Shown: positions 49,580-63,929 of the stretch, one piece after another
Layout: each line of letters starts with the position of its first letter
Numbering within the stretch: position 1 is the first letter of the stretch
Origin: Bugulina stolonifera
Lineage: Eukaryota; Bryozoa; Gymnolaemata; Cheilostomatida; Bugulidae
NCBI GenBank assembly: GCA_935421135.1
Contig: OW285187.1
Location: forward strand, 10,540,001 to 10,604,000
Length of the DNA stretch: 64,000 bases
Direction: 5' to 3'
The notes under the pieces: generated by a model
The model's input: the letters and a program-made list of their open reading frames with translations, nothing else
What the model was told of the DNA's origin: nothing
Database searches by the model: none
Made by a program: the position numbers and the translations under genes

Positions 49580-52500
49580 ATGGCGTCTACCAGGGATGCA
49601 TTGAAATTTCTGAGAACTTTCCCTAGAATTTCCCTCAGTAACCTTAAACCACGTGTTCCACCGGTAATAACCCATGTTATTTAGTGTTTACATGTTTTTT
49701 GAAAAGTAATATTAGCTGTTATATCTGGCTAACTGTACGATTATAGTAATATTGGCAAGTCGAAAAATTAAAATAGAAAAAATTATTTTCAATTAAAAAT
49801 TTTATTATTTACCAAGTAGTTTTAATTCAAAACTAAATGATGGGAATAATATATGGCCACGAACCTAAAAAAATTATAGATTAGATGTTTTTTATACGGA
49901 TAATTCGGGTATAGAAATAGTATTAATGTTATGTTAGTGAACTGGAGCAGTAGTTTAGTTACAAGTTCAAGTTAGGTAACAAAGATAAGATAAATGGGAT
50001 AAAAAACTGTAATATATATTATATTGGTAGTATATTTAGTCATGAGGTAATAATACATAATTAAATAGTTAATTGTAAAAATGAATGCTATAATTTAAAT
50101 TTTGTTTTCTTATTTAATTTGAGTTATTTATATAACAACTGCAATTGTGTTGTCCAGATGAATGAAAATTCAATAATGTGATCGGAGTTTAGTTTCATTA
50201 ATCTGTGAAACTAAAATTGTTAAATTTTAATTTGTTTTTTATCTACATGCACATTAGGCTGCTTCTTTGCAATTATATTGTTATTATATTTGATTTCAGT
50301 AGCACAATTAGCGTGTTGATGAGTGTAGGTCTAAGAAACCGGGTTACAGCAGTAATATTAATCAAAGTTAATTGTTGAAGCAATTCTTAAAGTAATGATG
50401 GTGATGGATATGAGTTAGAGGTTCTTTACAAACTTATAGACCTATAAAATAATTTTCAATTTTAATTATCTAGAAATATTTAATTATTAGAAACAGCTAC
50501 TTATTTTGCTGTGAGATAATAAATTATTGTTTAGCGTAAGTATAAGTAGTTCAGATCAATTTTTGAAAATCATTCAGTAGCACAGGCCTAAAACTAATCA
50601 ATTGATTCCATGGATGTCAGAATGAAAAATTCACATCTGTTTTATTATAGGCCTCACAATAAGCTCAAAATGAAACACGCTATAAGCCTACACAAAGTAT
50701 ATTCATAAAATTGAGGCTAAAATTACCATTGAAATCTCAGTTATTTGATAGGATAGTGCAATACAAGCAGCGGTGGTTGACACCCTAAAAGCATATACTG
50801 TGTCCAGTTTTAACTTATTTGAATTTAGCAAATGATTAATTTGTTAATAATATTTATCAAAATCAAATTCTTCTTCCAAAACAGTTTGTCTAATTGCTTG
50901 CTTGAACAAAACATAGCTATTTAGCTATTATATAGTACACTGTTGGGTATGTAAAAAAGTAACAGGTGCTTGCTACAATATGCTGTAATTGACAAATGTC
51001 ATGGGACTGGAGGTTAATTTGTGAGCAAGTTATGGTAGTTATGGGAAGAGGAGGAAGACTGCTGCACCTGTGTAGAAATCGGTGCCAATTTTAGGCTTTA
51101 TGTAAATATGATTTAAATTTGAATAAACGGTTTAGCTTAGCTTAATTCTAATATGTGAAAGCTTAACTATTAATTTTGGAACTTGGCAAATTTGGCAATG
51201 GAACAAGTTCGATAAAATTTTCTAACTCAAAATATCTCAGTATTGGCAGACTCGCAAAACTATCTTAATGCAAATAGTTTCTACTTAGTCAATAGCTAGT
51301 TAGTTATCTGTTTTAACTAGGAAATGGAATATTTTTTTCATTTCTTACTCTATGAGACATCTTGTACGTATAATGACCAAAAAGGTAGGTTCAGTAATCT
51401 TAAGGTGGGTGCGAGTCTAAGGTTTTAGTATTAATACATTAAAGTTGAAATATTAACATTACCTTGTTTTAACAATTTGGTGAAATTAAAATACATTCAA
51501 TGCTGCGTGGAGACCACGTGAGCTTCTCTTGTTCTGTGAGCTTTTGGTTGCTATATCGACTACATGTAGGCTGCACATTATAAACATATATGAGATCGTT
51601 ACTCTGAATATAAAACTTCATAAAAACACAAATTGCAATAAAATTAGTTAGGCCTATTTTTTGAGTATGGCTTCTGAAAATTTCCCAGTATCTACTGTGT
51701 TGTATCATAAATTTAGCTTCAAGAAAAGTGCACAACAATTTCTGTTTGTGTTATTATTTTTTATACTTTCCAGTCCAGTTCATGGCATATTATTTTCTAT
51801 TTTCCTTTTTTTTGGTCTGTGCAATAGCATGAAAAACATGCAAAGTTTTCATATTAGCCATGAAAATCAACATAATGCTAGTATAATGTACACTTTACTA
51901 TATTGTGCAATAAATAAAGTTGCATATATTTTATGTACATGTACATTTTTTGTGTGTACACCATATGTGTCAAGTTATTTGCTCAATCATTAGACATTTA
52001 CCTTGCAGAGTAACTCTTCTGCATTTGCATAGCAGAGTTTATATTTTTATTAAATCATTGCCAAGTCTAACTGTCTACGCGTACTGAGAGTAATGTTTTT
52101 CTTGCGTAATTGGAGTAAGTTTGCTTAGTTTACTTATGGGAACATGTACTTTTGTGACTCAAATTTGAACTTGTTTAACTAGACTAGGCCGAAGTGAGCA
52201 ATTTTAAATAATTAAATGTCGGATAAAATTGTTCACTTTGATCTAGTGCAGCCAAATATGTTCAGATTTGCGTGATGAAAGCGTATGTCCCGATAGGTAA
52301 ACTCAACAAACTGATTCCAATAATGTAAGAAAAATACTGATTGGTGTTCCTTTATTTTGGAGGAATGTTGCTATTTTTACTTGTATGTGCTTTACAAGCT
52401 GCCACAGACGGATTTATTCATTCAAAATAATGATGTGAGATGATTGTTGATGTCAAATGTGATTGCATCTTCAGTCATGAGTAGTTTTGTAGAGACTCTT

Positions 52501-55500
52501 AGCATGTTAGACAATATTATCATTGCTATTATTCTAAAATGTGGGAATGGCTGTTGTTATTTTACAAGGGTCCTCTGTGGTCCTATACATATCCTTCAGG
52601 TGCTTTGTGCCTCAGGCCATTTTCTTTTCACCTACTTTGTAGGTTGTTAACCTGTTGTTCGAAATTGCCTATGTTGCCACTGTGCTTGCTAGATAAAAAT
52701 TAAAGTAGACGAATTTCTGTGTTTGTTTACATAGTTTTAGACTAGATTGTAAATGCTGAGGATTTTAGGTAACACTTTGCTTTAATTGTTCGTTCAAATG
52801 AACAACAGCCATGATAGATATTTTGCAAATTCTTTGTATGTTGAATTTGTGTCAAGAGCCTGTGAAAGGCTATAGTTCTTGAAGAAGATTTTTAAGGAAG
52901 TCAATTGGGATTTTTTTCTGTATACTGTGCTAGCTATTGACAATGTTACACGATGCAATCTGTTCTATTTTTCTCCCCTAAATTAGTGCTTGGTTGTGTT
53001 TTTCAAATCACTTTTTCTATAATTTTTTAATAGACTAACCATAGTCTATTAAAAAATTAGTTGTGAAAATTTTATTTCCATTTAGATTAAGCGCAAAAAT
53101 CTAAAGAACAACAGAGGTATTGGAGACCGTGGTCAAGGGAAGCATGGAACATTACCGAGATTGGGTTTTGAAGGTGGCCAAACTCCATTTTATATCAGAA
53201 TTCCCAAAGAACCGTACTACAAGAACCATAGGTATTATAATTTACTAATCAACTTGTATACCAGAATTTTTTCTATAAAGTTAGGACGGTTAATATATAT
53301 GTATGTGTGTACAACAGAGGATCGTACTGTCTCCAGTTACACTCGATGACTCACACTACCCAACTTGCCCATGGGGTACCAAAGGCTACTTGTATGTCAA
53401 CTTGACTATCCTTACACAATTTCTTTCTTGCCCTCCAACAAGTTGCCGAGCCATCTTGTTAATTGATAACACATTTTAACTGACATAGCCTGTAACCAAA
53501 CGGCGACATATATTATCATCTGCCAGCTTTGTTTGTCAGTCATTTGAATTCAGACCTCTGATATCTGCTACACAGTTTGTATCTTCTAGTCACTTTTATA
53601 TCACTAGTGATGGAAATACAATCTCTCATGATATACATGGTAAGTGTGCTTTTGACAGCAGATAGTACTCAATGTAGGTAACTCAATATGTTTTATGTTT
53701 AAATATTAAATGTTATTTTGCTTGTTGCTTAAATTTGTAAACTTTAAGCTCTAATGGGGAATTTTCTGTCACAGCTAGAAAATACTCTCACTGACTTCTA
53801 TTAAACGATTTGAATATTATTATTTTCTTGACAGCCAGAGGAAGGAGTATGTACCGCTATCTCTACTGCAGCTGCAGAGAATGATAGACTTGGGAAGAGT
53901 TGATACCAGTCGACCTATAGACCTCACTGCCCTCTGTAACACTCAGTTAGTTAAAGTAGACAGGGACCTCAACCAGTACGGTATTCACCTCACAGATGAG
54001 GTAAGTTATTAGCTTTTGCCGCCCAACTGCTGACATCTTTTACCTGCTGAGCTGCCTTCTTCGTTAGCAACCAATTGAAGTTATTTCTCTGCCAAAGTAT
54101 GAATGAACTGTTTTTAGAATTGTTTACAGTTTGTACTCAAATTGATTTATAACAATGAAAACATTTGAGGGTTCACACTTGTTGCTCTAGGCCTATGCTG
54201 ATATTTAAAGTGTTAAGCTCAGTGCTATATAAATGACGAATAAACAGAATACAAAATGCTAAATTAGAATACGTGAAAGTTGGATGGCTTGCGGCTGGGA
54301 CATACCTGGCTTGGCATTTACTTATGACATTGCTAATAACGTTGTGAGCATACTTCACTCCTCCCTAATGAGTTGAGAACATTTCTTAATGAATGTGAAA
54401 TTTGAGCTTCGACACTTCCGTAAAGCACCGAGTGTTACCTGCAGTATCAAGTATTACCAATTACTCTGTACTTATCAAAATGTCACTCTTAATTTAGTTA
54501 TTTTGTAATCACTTGCTTTTTATACTCGTGCAGTGATAAATCAACGTAGTATGAAACCATCATCATGCAACATATGCCATTAAATTTATACGTTTCAAAT
54601 TTATTAAGAACTACAAATACATATACATTGTACATGTACATTACTTGCATTAATTTATGCTGGGTTGCTGTTTTATCACCTTGCTGCATTAGGCTATATA
54701 TCTGTACAGGTTTGCTAGTACGCCTAAATGTACGTGTGTTTTATATTCTGTGAAGGGAGCAGATATATTCAATGCCGAAGTGTTCCTGGAAGTCCAGTGG
54801 GTTGACGAGCTGGCAGTGGCTGCCATAGAGAGGTCAGGGTCACTAGTCAGATCTCGGTACTATGACCCCAGGTCTTTATCCACTGCTATTAATCCAGATA
54901 AGTAAGTGAAACTGTCTACTATGCTAAATGTTATTAAGTACATGTATTTTTCACCAAGTCAAATTTTCATCGGGAATTCGTTAGCCTAATAGTTTGAATT
55001 GATATGGAGGTGAACATGTACATGCTGAATAAGGTCAACCTGATTTATAAGTAGAACCTGCATTGTATTACCTTACTGTATTGTTTGATTACTAATGTCT
55101 GCATTGCAGTTCTGGAATTCAACTAGACCTAATCATCTATATTCAATTTTTTTAAGTTATATGATATTTGTATTAATAGTTGTCTCATGTATAGTCTCCC
55201 AAATTCCTTACCTTCAAGCACTTGCTAATGGGCTACATCTTTTATTAGATCTGTATATACATGTATATCCTTTATTTCAATAATAATTTCATTAGATTGG
55301 TTGCTGCAACCAAGTCTTCTAATTGTCAATGGACACTGGTAATATCTACACGAATTGGGTGTGCTATAGTTATGCATTGTCCATCATCTGTATGGTAGAA
55401 CTGTTATTTTGAAACTTTCAGTATATACACATGTAATGAAAAGAACTTCACCAATGAACTGACTTCATCTTTCCCTTGTAGATTCTTTGGGTATGGTAAG

Positions 55501-55806
55501 CCAATTCCTGCCTGTAAGACACCTACTGTAGATGTTCTAGAATACTATGCAAGTGCTAGAGGAAGAGGGTACCTTGCAGATGGTTCAGAGATTGAGAGAG
55601 ACCAACACGAGTTGGCCCAAAAGTATGGATATCAGTTACGACTATCTGACAGGGTAAAACAGCTAGCAGCTGAACCAAAGACTGAACTACAAATATTTTA
55701 TGGACTACAACCTGGCTGGATTGTAAACTTAACAGATAAAGAGATACTTAAACCTACAGACCCAGAATTAGAAAAACTATATAATGCCAGTGGGGTGTGC
55801 TTGTAA
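49580..55806 (+). CDS. MRPL15: Mitochondrial ribosomal protein L15 (uL15m)
   Basis: Five exons (49580-49663, 53086-53231, 53835-54000, 54756-54901, 55482-55806), all in phase, give 288 residues, close to the usual animal length. The first exon starts in the context AAGATGGCG and encodes a basic, hydroxylated presequence-like N-terminus ([20 protein letters not shown]), consistent with mitochondrial import. Exon 2 carries the family signature [20 protein letters not shown] followed by FYIRIPK; later exons give [65 protein letters not shown] and ILKPTDPEL. It belongs to the large subunit of the mitoribosome. A polyadenylation hexamer AATAAA lies at 55885-55890, about 80 nt after the stop. Intron 1 is 3.4 kb and AT-rich, with no recognisable nested gene. 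Confidence 0.95.
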
Positions 55807-56019
55807 TATTTTTTTGGTATTTCATAATTTTGTATTTTACTATACCAATATACACTGAGAATTAAATATAAATTTTATCTAAATAATAAATACTGTCATC
55901 ATGATGTAAATTGTCTGTACACTTAGCTACCAACCTATGAATTGCTTTACCAAAAAAAAAGGATTATTACTGCCAGAGTAAAATTCTTCTGAACAACATA
56001 ATTATGTATTGTGTTTAAA

Positions 56020-56270
56020 GGGGTACAAACAGTTAATTTTGTCTACACCATTTGGATACGGCTTTTATGCTCATTCAGAATTTGGCAACCTAAACTGGCA
56101 ACCTAATTTGGCTACACTAGATCAAAGTTTGCAATTTCACCAAATAGTACTCAAGATTTTTAACTTTGACCTAGTGTAATTAACATGGTCAAGTTACAAA
56201 AGCTTATGTAATTCTGAATGAGCATAACATCTTATTAAAATGGTGAAAGACAAAATAACTGTCATTACCC
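56020..56270. mobile_element. Small inverted-repeat element (MITE-like)
   Basis: About 250 bp bounded by inverted arms of about 60 bp: left arm starts GGGGTACAAACAGTTAATTT and includes ATGCTCATTCAGAATT; right arm includes AATTCTGAATGAGCAT and ends ATAACTGTCATTACCCC. The arms match imperfectly. There is no coding capacity. The target duplication is unclear (flanks TTTAAA and CTCAAA), so the superfamily is not assigned. It lies between the 3' ends of MRPL15 and the receptor gene. Confidence 0.65.
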
Positions 56271-56303
56271 CCTCAAAGAGAATATCAATCCCAGAAAAAT
56301 TTC

Positions 56304-59300
56304 CTACAGTATATCACTTTCTAAACGTGTTAAAGTCATTTGTTGTGGGTTAGAACTTTGTTGCTGTTTGAACGTATTGTATTCATCTCGCAACCTATAA
56401 AATCGTTGAGAATTGTCAGAGACTAGAGGGGAACGTTTTTCAGCATATAGAGACGGCTTCCTGATGCCTTGACTGGTGAGAGAGTCGGTTTCTGCCGGTT
56501 CTGGCATGCCTACGCTGTGTATATGGAAAAAGTCCTGAGGTTCACTATCTATCAAAATTGGGTCAAACTCATAGTTTTCATCAACAGAGTCTGATGGAGC
56601 CCAGTTTGGTAACTTAGAAGGATATGGAGGAGTTGGTGGGCTCGGTCTGTATTGCTGCTGGTTATACCGATTTAAAAGGAAACTAGGGTCATAGCTCATC
56701 TTAGAAGTTTGATAAGATGTACTTGGTTGAGAGGTGTGACTGCTGGAATATCTAGGTTTGGTGTAAAGCCCAGGGTATCGTATGCTACTTGAAGTAAACT
56801 TGGGTAGAACGACAGCTGGGGAAGACTCGCAACTGATATCGTACTCATAAGGTGTGGGTGCTGATGAGCGAGACCACGAAGGTCGACTTCTCCTCTGACT
56901 AAGATCGCCTCTTGATTGAGATCTTGCACTGCCTAGACCATTAGGTACACTTGCAGAAAGTGCAGGTTTGTTGCCATACTGAGAAAACTCTGGAGCTCTG
57001 TACCGAGTAGATGTTAGTAGACCAGAATTCTCATACTGAGGTGTTATATTGAGAGAGCTCTGGTTTACAGGGGCCTGGAGATTTCCTCTCCTTGGTGAGT
57101 TGGCATCTGACTGTCTATTATTGTTGTTATTGTAATATACTGGTGACACTAATTCCGGGTAACACTCTGTTAGCCGATACGGTGGAGGTAGTGGAGAGTT
57201 AACATATGCGTTGGGTTGAGGACTAGATTGCCCACTACTCAGGCTACCAAAACTACCTGGCTTCCGTGACCTTGACCCCGAGCTTCTTATCCTCTCAATG
57301 GTGCCAACGAGCTTGTCCCTACTGTAGTGAGCCCTCATCTCATTCACGCTTGAACTTATGCTTGAGCCTCTATCCATTGGACGTCTGGCCCCGATTTGAT
57401 GCTGATAAGATGGGAGCCGAGCTGCACCATTGGGTGCTAAAGTATGGTAGCCTTGTAATCGGGTTGGTGGTTCAGGAATTCTCGAACGAAATGTATTTGA
57501 ATGAGTTGGCAGTGACTGCCTGCTAATAAAAGCAGGCGTCTGACTTTCCACCCAGCCGTTAGTATAGGGGTACTCGCTAGTGTTACGGAAATCATAATCT
57601 GGTTGATCTACTGTGGTGCTAACACTACTTTCTTTTACAACACTTAGGTTTGCATCAAAGAGCACATCTCCATTATCTGCAGGAACCTGTATTGACGGTT
57701 TCATGGAACTTTGTCGCGGTAAAGATGGCTTTAATACTATTTCCTGCTCTCGATCATATGATAAACTAATTGGCGACATTGTAGAAGAATGGGCATTGAA
57801 ACCATTTGACGGGCGGAAATGGGGTGCAAACCAACTAGAGTCAATATTATGTTTCAAGATTGCTTGATTAGCATATATAGGATGAGATTCATTACGTTGC
57901 TGAGATAGCCGAGCTCGTGGTATAGGTGTAACTCTATCTGCAGGAACTGGTCGGATGTAATGGCGATTAGGTATGTCATGTGACATGTTTCCATCAGTAG
58001 TATCACTCGCTTCAATTCCCGAGTGGGGATAATTCACGACATTCTGCGATATTTGAGTTCCAGTCCTGGCATCATAATAGCCGTGAAGTAAACCGTTATA
58101 ATTAGAGTAGTTTGCGGTATAACTAATACCGTGTGGTGGAGGTTTATCGGATGAACTGGACTCGTAGGTTCTGGTGAGGTCCTGCTCAGGGTGGCCATCT
58201 CTTGGAAAATACCAGCCCTGTTCATGCCTCACCATAGACCCATCTCTACCATTTGATGAGTTGGTACGGACAGTATCTTTATGACTATCGACTACATAAA
58301 CATTATCTGCTTCACCATTTACAGCAAATCTTCCTCCATGATAAGGGTAGAATGATTGCCATTCACTGGAATATAAATAACAAGTATTTCAAAGAAGTGA
58401 GCTACACAAATACACCAGAGCTTGAAGGGATCTTTTCTCTGATCTTATCATATGAAAGAACTCCATCAATTACTACAAATTACCATTTGGGAATCTCGAA
58501 ATCTAGCTGCAGGGAATTTGGACACCTAAATGACATTGCCAAAGATCACCAATCTCTGCACTTGTAGTCGCAGAGTCTAACATTATAATCGTTGGCACAT
58601 GACCACTATTAGTCACAAAATAAAAAGCATAATCACAGACAATTAGCAAAGCAAGATCTACCAAGACAACATTCAAATTAAAAAAATTAAGACTCGATTT
58701 TTAATGTGTTAACCACTACAACAACAAGACAACAAAAATGCCAACTATTCAGAACTTTGCATCTATTTGTAATTTTATGGTAATTTGATATCAGGTTTAA
58801 TAATTAAGGTTCATTGATAAATCATGTTAATTTCTTTGTAAACAGTAAATTCAAACAACACTGACAGCAGATACAACAAAATTGAAGCATCAATCATGAG
58901 TCATCGGTGATGACCATCACCTTTATGCTGTCTCTGAATTGTCCCAAATGAAGATGAACTATTCAGTCTGAAATTGGATCAGAGTTGAGTGCATTTGTAC
59001 AGTAATTTACACCGTAGAAATAATAACATAAACAATGACAGCGCATTGGCTGCCAAGAGATTGCACTGTATCAAGTATCCCCCTTACAAGTTAGGTAGTA
59101 GTAGTATAATTTATGTACATGTCTATAGAGTAAGTCAAGTCACCAATAATTCATTTAGACATTTCATCCAAGTAGAAATACTGGACATCAATAATTATAC
59201 ATTCAGTATGCTAACCTGGTTCCAATAGGTGTCTGTGGGGCAATGCTGTAGTGAGTCTGACCTGAAACAATAAACATGTACAAGTGAGAAAACCTAATTC

Positions 59301-62300
59301 CATTATTATTATAATATAGTGTACATGTATGATGGTGAATGAAGGCTTTATTCAATGAGAGAAGAAAACTCCAGTCAAGTCATGAGTTTAACGTGTAATT
59401 ATGAAATAAAGATGCATGTTTATGTTGAGCTGTTGAATGTGTGTCATTTGAGTATTACAATGTGATACAAAGCAAATTTTGTCTGCATGTATACAATCAT
59501 GCGCAAATTGGAAGTTGAGTTTTCAGCTACACTTACACTTAAATTTATTGTACATCTATATGTCGTATTTAGGTGTAGGTACAGTAGATACGTTCACTTA
59601 CACGTACATGTAGGTATTTATAATACGCAAATATAACACTTGTACATGTAGTGATGTATTTTTAACCAAGGAAGTTGTTTTTTGAGCAGTCAGAGACTTG
59701 TTTCAAATCCATGAAAATACCAGTTCCTGACCAGGGTTTGAACCCAGGGCCTCTACGGCACCTATTCGCCTAGCACAGTGAACTGAACATGCTACCACTA
59801 TACTAGCTCAGCAAACTTAAAAATACATCACTATATAAAAAAATGGCCAAACCCCCTTGTACATGTAGGTAGTAAACATTGTACATGTATATATACTTAC
59901 CATTCTTATCATTGTTAGACTTGTGTCTATTCTTAAATGGCTTCAGATCACACAGTATAACCACCACTACTATCAGTAATCCAACAAAGAAGAAAGACGC
60001 CACCCCTATACCTATCTTAGCCCCAAGACCAAGGCCTGCCGGTACTTTCTCTTCTGTAAATGCAAATGGATATAACATTAACCATTGTGATTGTAGTGAA
60101 CATAAAAATAATAATAGAAAAACAAAATGTTTTCTTCATTGTAAAGAAGGCAGAATATTTTCATCATGTAATCATATACTGTACATAGTACAGCTCGCAT
60201 CATGCAATCATATTCTTAGGGCTAAATTCAGGGTCTTTCAATGACGTGTAACATAAAATAGTGAACCCCTAATATCTTGGTCAAAAGCTCAGCAAGAAGC
60301 AACTGCACCTCTCACGATGCACATAATAAGTTAATATGATAGATTAATTAAAAGACGTCATTATTGCTGACTATTGATAAGTCTGGTAATGCACATGTGA
60401 GGTAGTATTAGTATGGCCTTAGCCTCAGTACCTGGATAATATATTATAGCTCCATTGCTGTAGTCACTGTAGGCCAGCAGTCCATAGGCTCGAACTCTGA
60501 AGATATATTTGACTATTTTATTATCCGGTGTCTTCTTCGGTACAAATCTAGTAGAAGTCTTATTAGCTAATACTGGTTTGTCTTTATTCCAGATTGTTCC
60601 ATTTCCATACTTGTATTCTACTCTATAATAGAGTATCGGTACATCTGACTCCAATGGCTTCTCCCAGCTGATGTTTATTCCTCCATTTTGATCATGTCGG
60701 ACTGTAAGGTTATCGGGAGTAGCCGGTTCTGGACCTAAAATATGGAACCAACAGAACATCACTATCACACCACAGACTTCTGTTTCAATTCAAACACATT
60801 ACTAGTTTACGTGCAACTCTGACCTCATTATGTAACATGAAAAAATATCTGCAATAATGAGTTCACCGCTCTGGTTCCAGACTTTCAGAAAGATTGAGTA
60901 ATTGTGTGGATGCTTGACTGTATAGAACTAAGGCTTTAGACCTCGGCTGTGGCTGAGTTTTACCCCAGCATTTTGGGAGACTGTTTCGATTATTTATTAT
61001 TTATATATTCTGTACAAACCTAAGGGCTTCACAATAGATGGAAATACTATTTGGCCAGAAGCATCAACAGGCAACGAATGTGGTACTCCAGGAGTATAAC
61101 CTGCAATAGTAAAGGTCACATGACTAATACGGGATTGCGAGATATCCATGCAAGCGTAGTGTCACATATAAATAGATATTATATACAACTAAGAATTTGA
61201 TAATAATACAAACAGAAACTGCTCATCTTCTGTTTTTTGAGTAATTATTCTGCTTGCGCAATAGATTGCAATTATTTGTAGTTGCCCACTCTTGCCCAAT
61301 GTGCATTATGCAGGTGAAGGCAACTCCACAATGTGAACAAAATTCATTGAAGCTGTATATGTGCATGTACGTACACTCATGAATATTGATTCCTGTAATA
61401 ACTGCAGCATTAAAACTAAGTTCTGTCTGATGAAACAGTAGCAGAGTTAAATTGGTTCACTACTGCTACAACATATAAAAGTAGTAATAGTTCAAATCTA
61501 GTTACTGTAATAGTCATAGAAGTATTGTGTTATCTATATACATAATTGCATAGTCTATAGTGTGTATAGTGTATACATGTAGGCACTCACCAAGTGTTTT
61601 GCCAATGACAGATGCACTGTACATGCCGTCACCCAACTTATTCCTGGAGAGAACCTTCAACTCGTACTCTGTATCAGGAGTCAGACCTGGTATCATGTAG
61701 TCTGTACGCTGGCCATAGCTTGGCAGGTGCTGCCAGTTACCATTAGCCTTTCCAGTCTCTCTGAACCTGTAAGGTTCAACATCATACAGTCTACATGTAC
61801 ATACTAATTTACTTAAGTGCAAGCAAAGGGAGTTGTCCATCCATCTACCAGTCAATCATTCTGACTTGAAAACGTGGAACATTAATCCAATGGCTACTCT
61901 TGATTCTTCTAGGATATAACAGCTTCTTATCAACACCTGTTATGTGTGTTCCAACAATGTACAATGTAACAGATAAGAAATATTTAACAAATTGGAGTTG
62001 TTTTTTCTCTTAATAATAAGTTACAAGAGATGACAACTACTTAGTAGCTTCTACATCTTGTATGGCTGTAATTATAATTAATAATGATGATATGAGGCAA
62101 TGAGGATTGTAATTCCTTCAGCAGATTAATAATGTTTTACTCTACATACATAATCATAACACGTGCTGCCTAATACTTACAGTATGACGTATGTTTGTGT
62201 ATATCCGCCATCAAATCCAGGTGTCCATGAAAGTTTAATATCATAGTGACCAAACCAGGCTGTGACGTTAGTAGGAGCCAGGGGTGTGGTATCTGCAATA

Positions 62301-63929
62301 AAACAACACCATATACATGTATAATCCACAGTTGCTACAAACCAATCTATCTCTTCACCACAGGCTATCGTATGACCCAGTAGTAAATTATACCATGCCT
62401 AAGTAGTTATTTTATCCATGTTTACCCTAAAATTCCACTTATACACCAATGTTTTACCTTATGGATACTATCAGTTTTTAGATTCTAACATTGAAAAATA
62501 CATACATGCATTTGGTCTGAAAACTTATTCTATACGCTATATCCAATACTAGTCAGTATATTAATATAATTCAATCAAATGGGTAAAGGGATAGCGTTAG
62601 CTGAATAAATGCGACGTATATGTTAGTATATGTAATTAAAAACTCACTTTCTATGATAAGCTCAGTTCTGGCAAATGAACTAATTTCGCCGTCAGTCGCT
62701 TCACACTCATAGATGCCGCCATCTTGTTTCTGTATATTGTGAATAGTGATGTGACCTCTGGGTCTCTCTTCTAGTGATTCGGGTAACGCACCGTTTACCT
62801 ACAATATGCAGAAGATACAGGACATGGTCTACATTCATTTATACCAACCAAACGTCACATAAACATGAGTGGTAGAAAGTAGACTGAAGCAATAAAACTT
62901 CGTTAGATTCTAAAATAATATAACATTGTCAGCTACCAAAGTTGTTCACGATGATAGACATTCATTCCATTTCCATAATTTGGATATGTACCAAAATTGC
63001 GCCCCCAATAGACAAAATAATAAGCCTAATAATATCTTGCATGATCCAATAATGTGTAATGCCATGTTTCATGTGTTGCATAAACAACACTGCAGTACAA
63101 GTTGACATCAAATAAGAGTATGTTACATTACATTAAGTCTTGGAGCAGTTTTTGCTCCCAAATTTTTCAGAGGATTAACTTAGCCTTAGTCACAACAAAC
63201 CTTTTTCCAAATAATGGTTGGCTGGTCGACCCTCTCTGATTGTGCTGAGCAAGGAATACTGATTGAACTATCTATTTTTATAGTATAGACTGGTTCAGGG
63301 GTAGCTGTGAAGTATGGTGGCTCTAAAAAAGGTATTACCCATTTTTATCAGAACAAAGTGTACAGTATTGTTTTGTAGCAGCTTTGAGCCAATGCTGATC
63401 CAATATCAATTCTCTCCAAAATCCGCCTGGCATGACCAAAATCCAATAGCTAAATATCTAATATTAATAATCAACAGTATTGTATTGAATATTGGCGCAT
63501 CTGAACTGAAGCTAGTAGCTACATGTAAGTAGTATTTACTGTATATATGCATTATTGGTTGAACATCAAATTCGTCACAAATAAAAATTGTAAAAAACCT
63601 GCATCAAAGATGGACTACAACTTCTGCACTAGATTGCACGGATGTAAATGGTACACTACAAATAGACTGGAAGACATCTCAGCTTTACTAGCGGTAAATA
63701 ATCTCACTGTGTCCTGGTAAAGCATAAGGGAATGCTGCTTCTTACAATGTATATAGCATCTGCATGTCTACATAGCAACTCACCCAAAGCAATAACAGTC
63801 ATGAGATCAGACTGAACTCCTTGACCATTCTGATTGTGGGGGGTACATGTATACCACCCTGTATCTGCATTAGTCACATTCTTGATTATCAGTGTGAACA
63901 AAGTGTCCTGTTCCTTCACCAACTCATAC
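56304..63929 (-). CDS. Ig/fibronectin-III transmembrane receptor, 3' part
   Basis: Ten exons on the minus strand (63929-63784, 63322-63201, 62798-62648, 62292-62181, 61766-61591, 61100-61020, 60734-60432, 60053-59901, 59261-59216, 58365-56304) join in phase; the 5' end lies beyond 64000. Encoded in order: end of one Ig domain (ADTGWYTCTPHNQNG), a complete Ig domain (IPCSAQ, IIWKK, DGGIYECEA), a fibronectin III domain (PLAPTNVTAW ... LTPDTEYELKVLSRN), a linker, a second fibronectin III domain (PATPDNLTVRHDQNGGINIS ... FRVRAYG), a transmembrane helix (IGIGVASFFFVGLLIVVVVI) with a basic stop-transfer, and a tail of about 740 residues, mostly in one exon. The tail is Ser/Pro/Tyr-rich and ends ESDIL, a possible class III PDZ ligand. 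Domain order fits the Robo/DCC/L1/contactin-type adhesion and guidance receptors; no L1-type FIGQY ankyrin motif is seen and I do not assign an orthologue. Confidence 0.9.
59719..59814 (-). repeat. tRNA-derived SINE-like head
   Basis: On the minus strand, A box TAGTATAGTGGTAGC (59804-59790) and B box GGGTTCAAACCC (59745-59734) sit about 45 bp apart as in RNA polymerase III internal promoters. Acceptor ends do not pair well and the variable region is long, so it is not a functional tRNA gene. It lies in an intron of the receptor gene, in the same orientation. Confidence 0.5.

Noticed and set aside
59719..59814. Functional tRNA gene
   Set aside because: A and B boxes are present but acceptor-stem halves do not pair and the T stem is imperfect.
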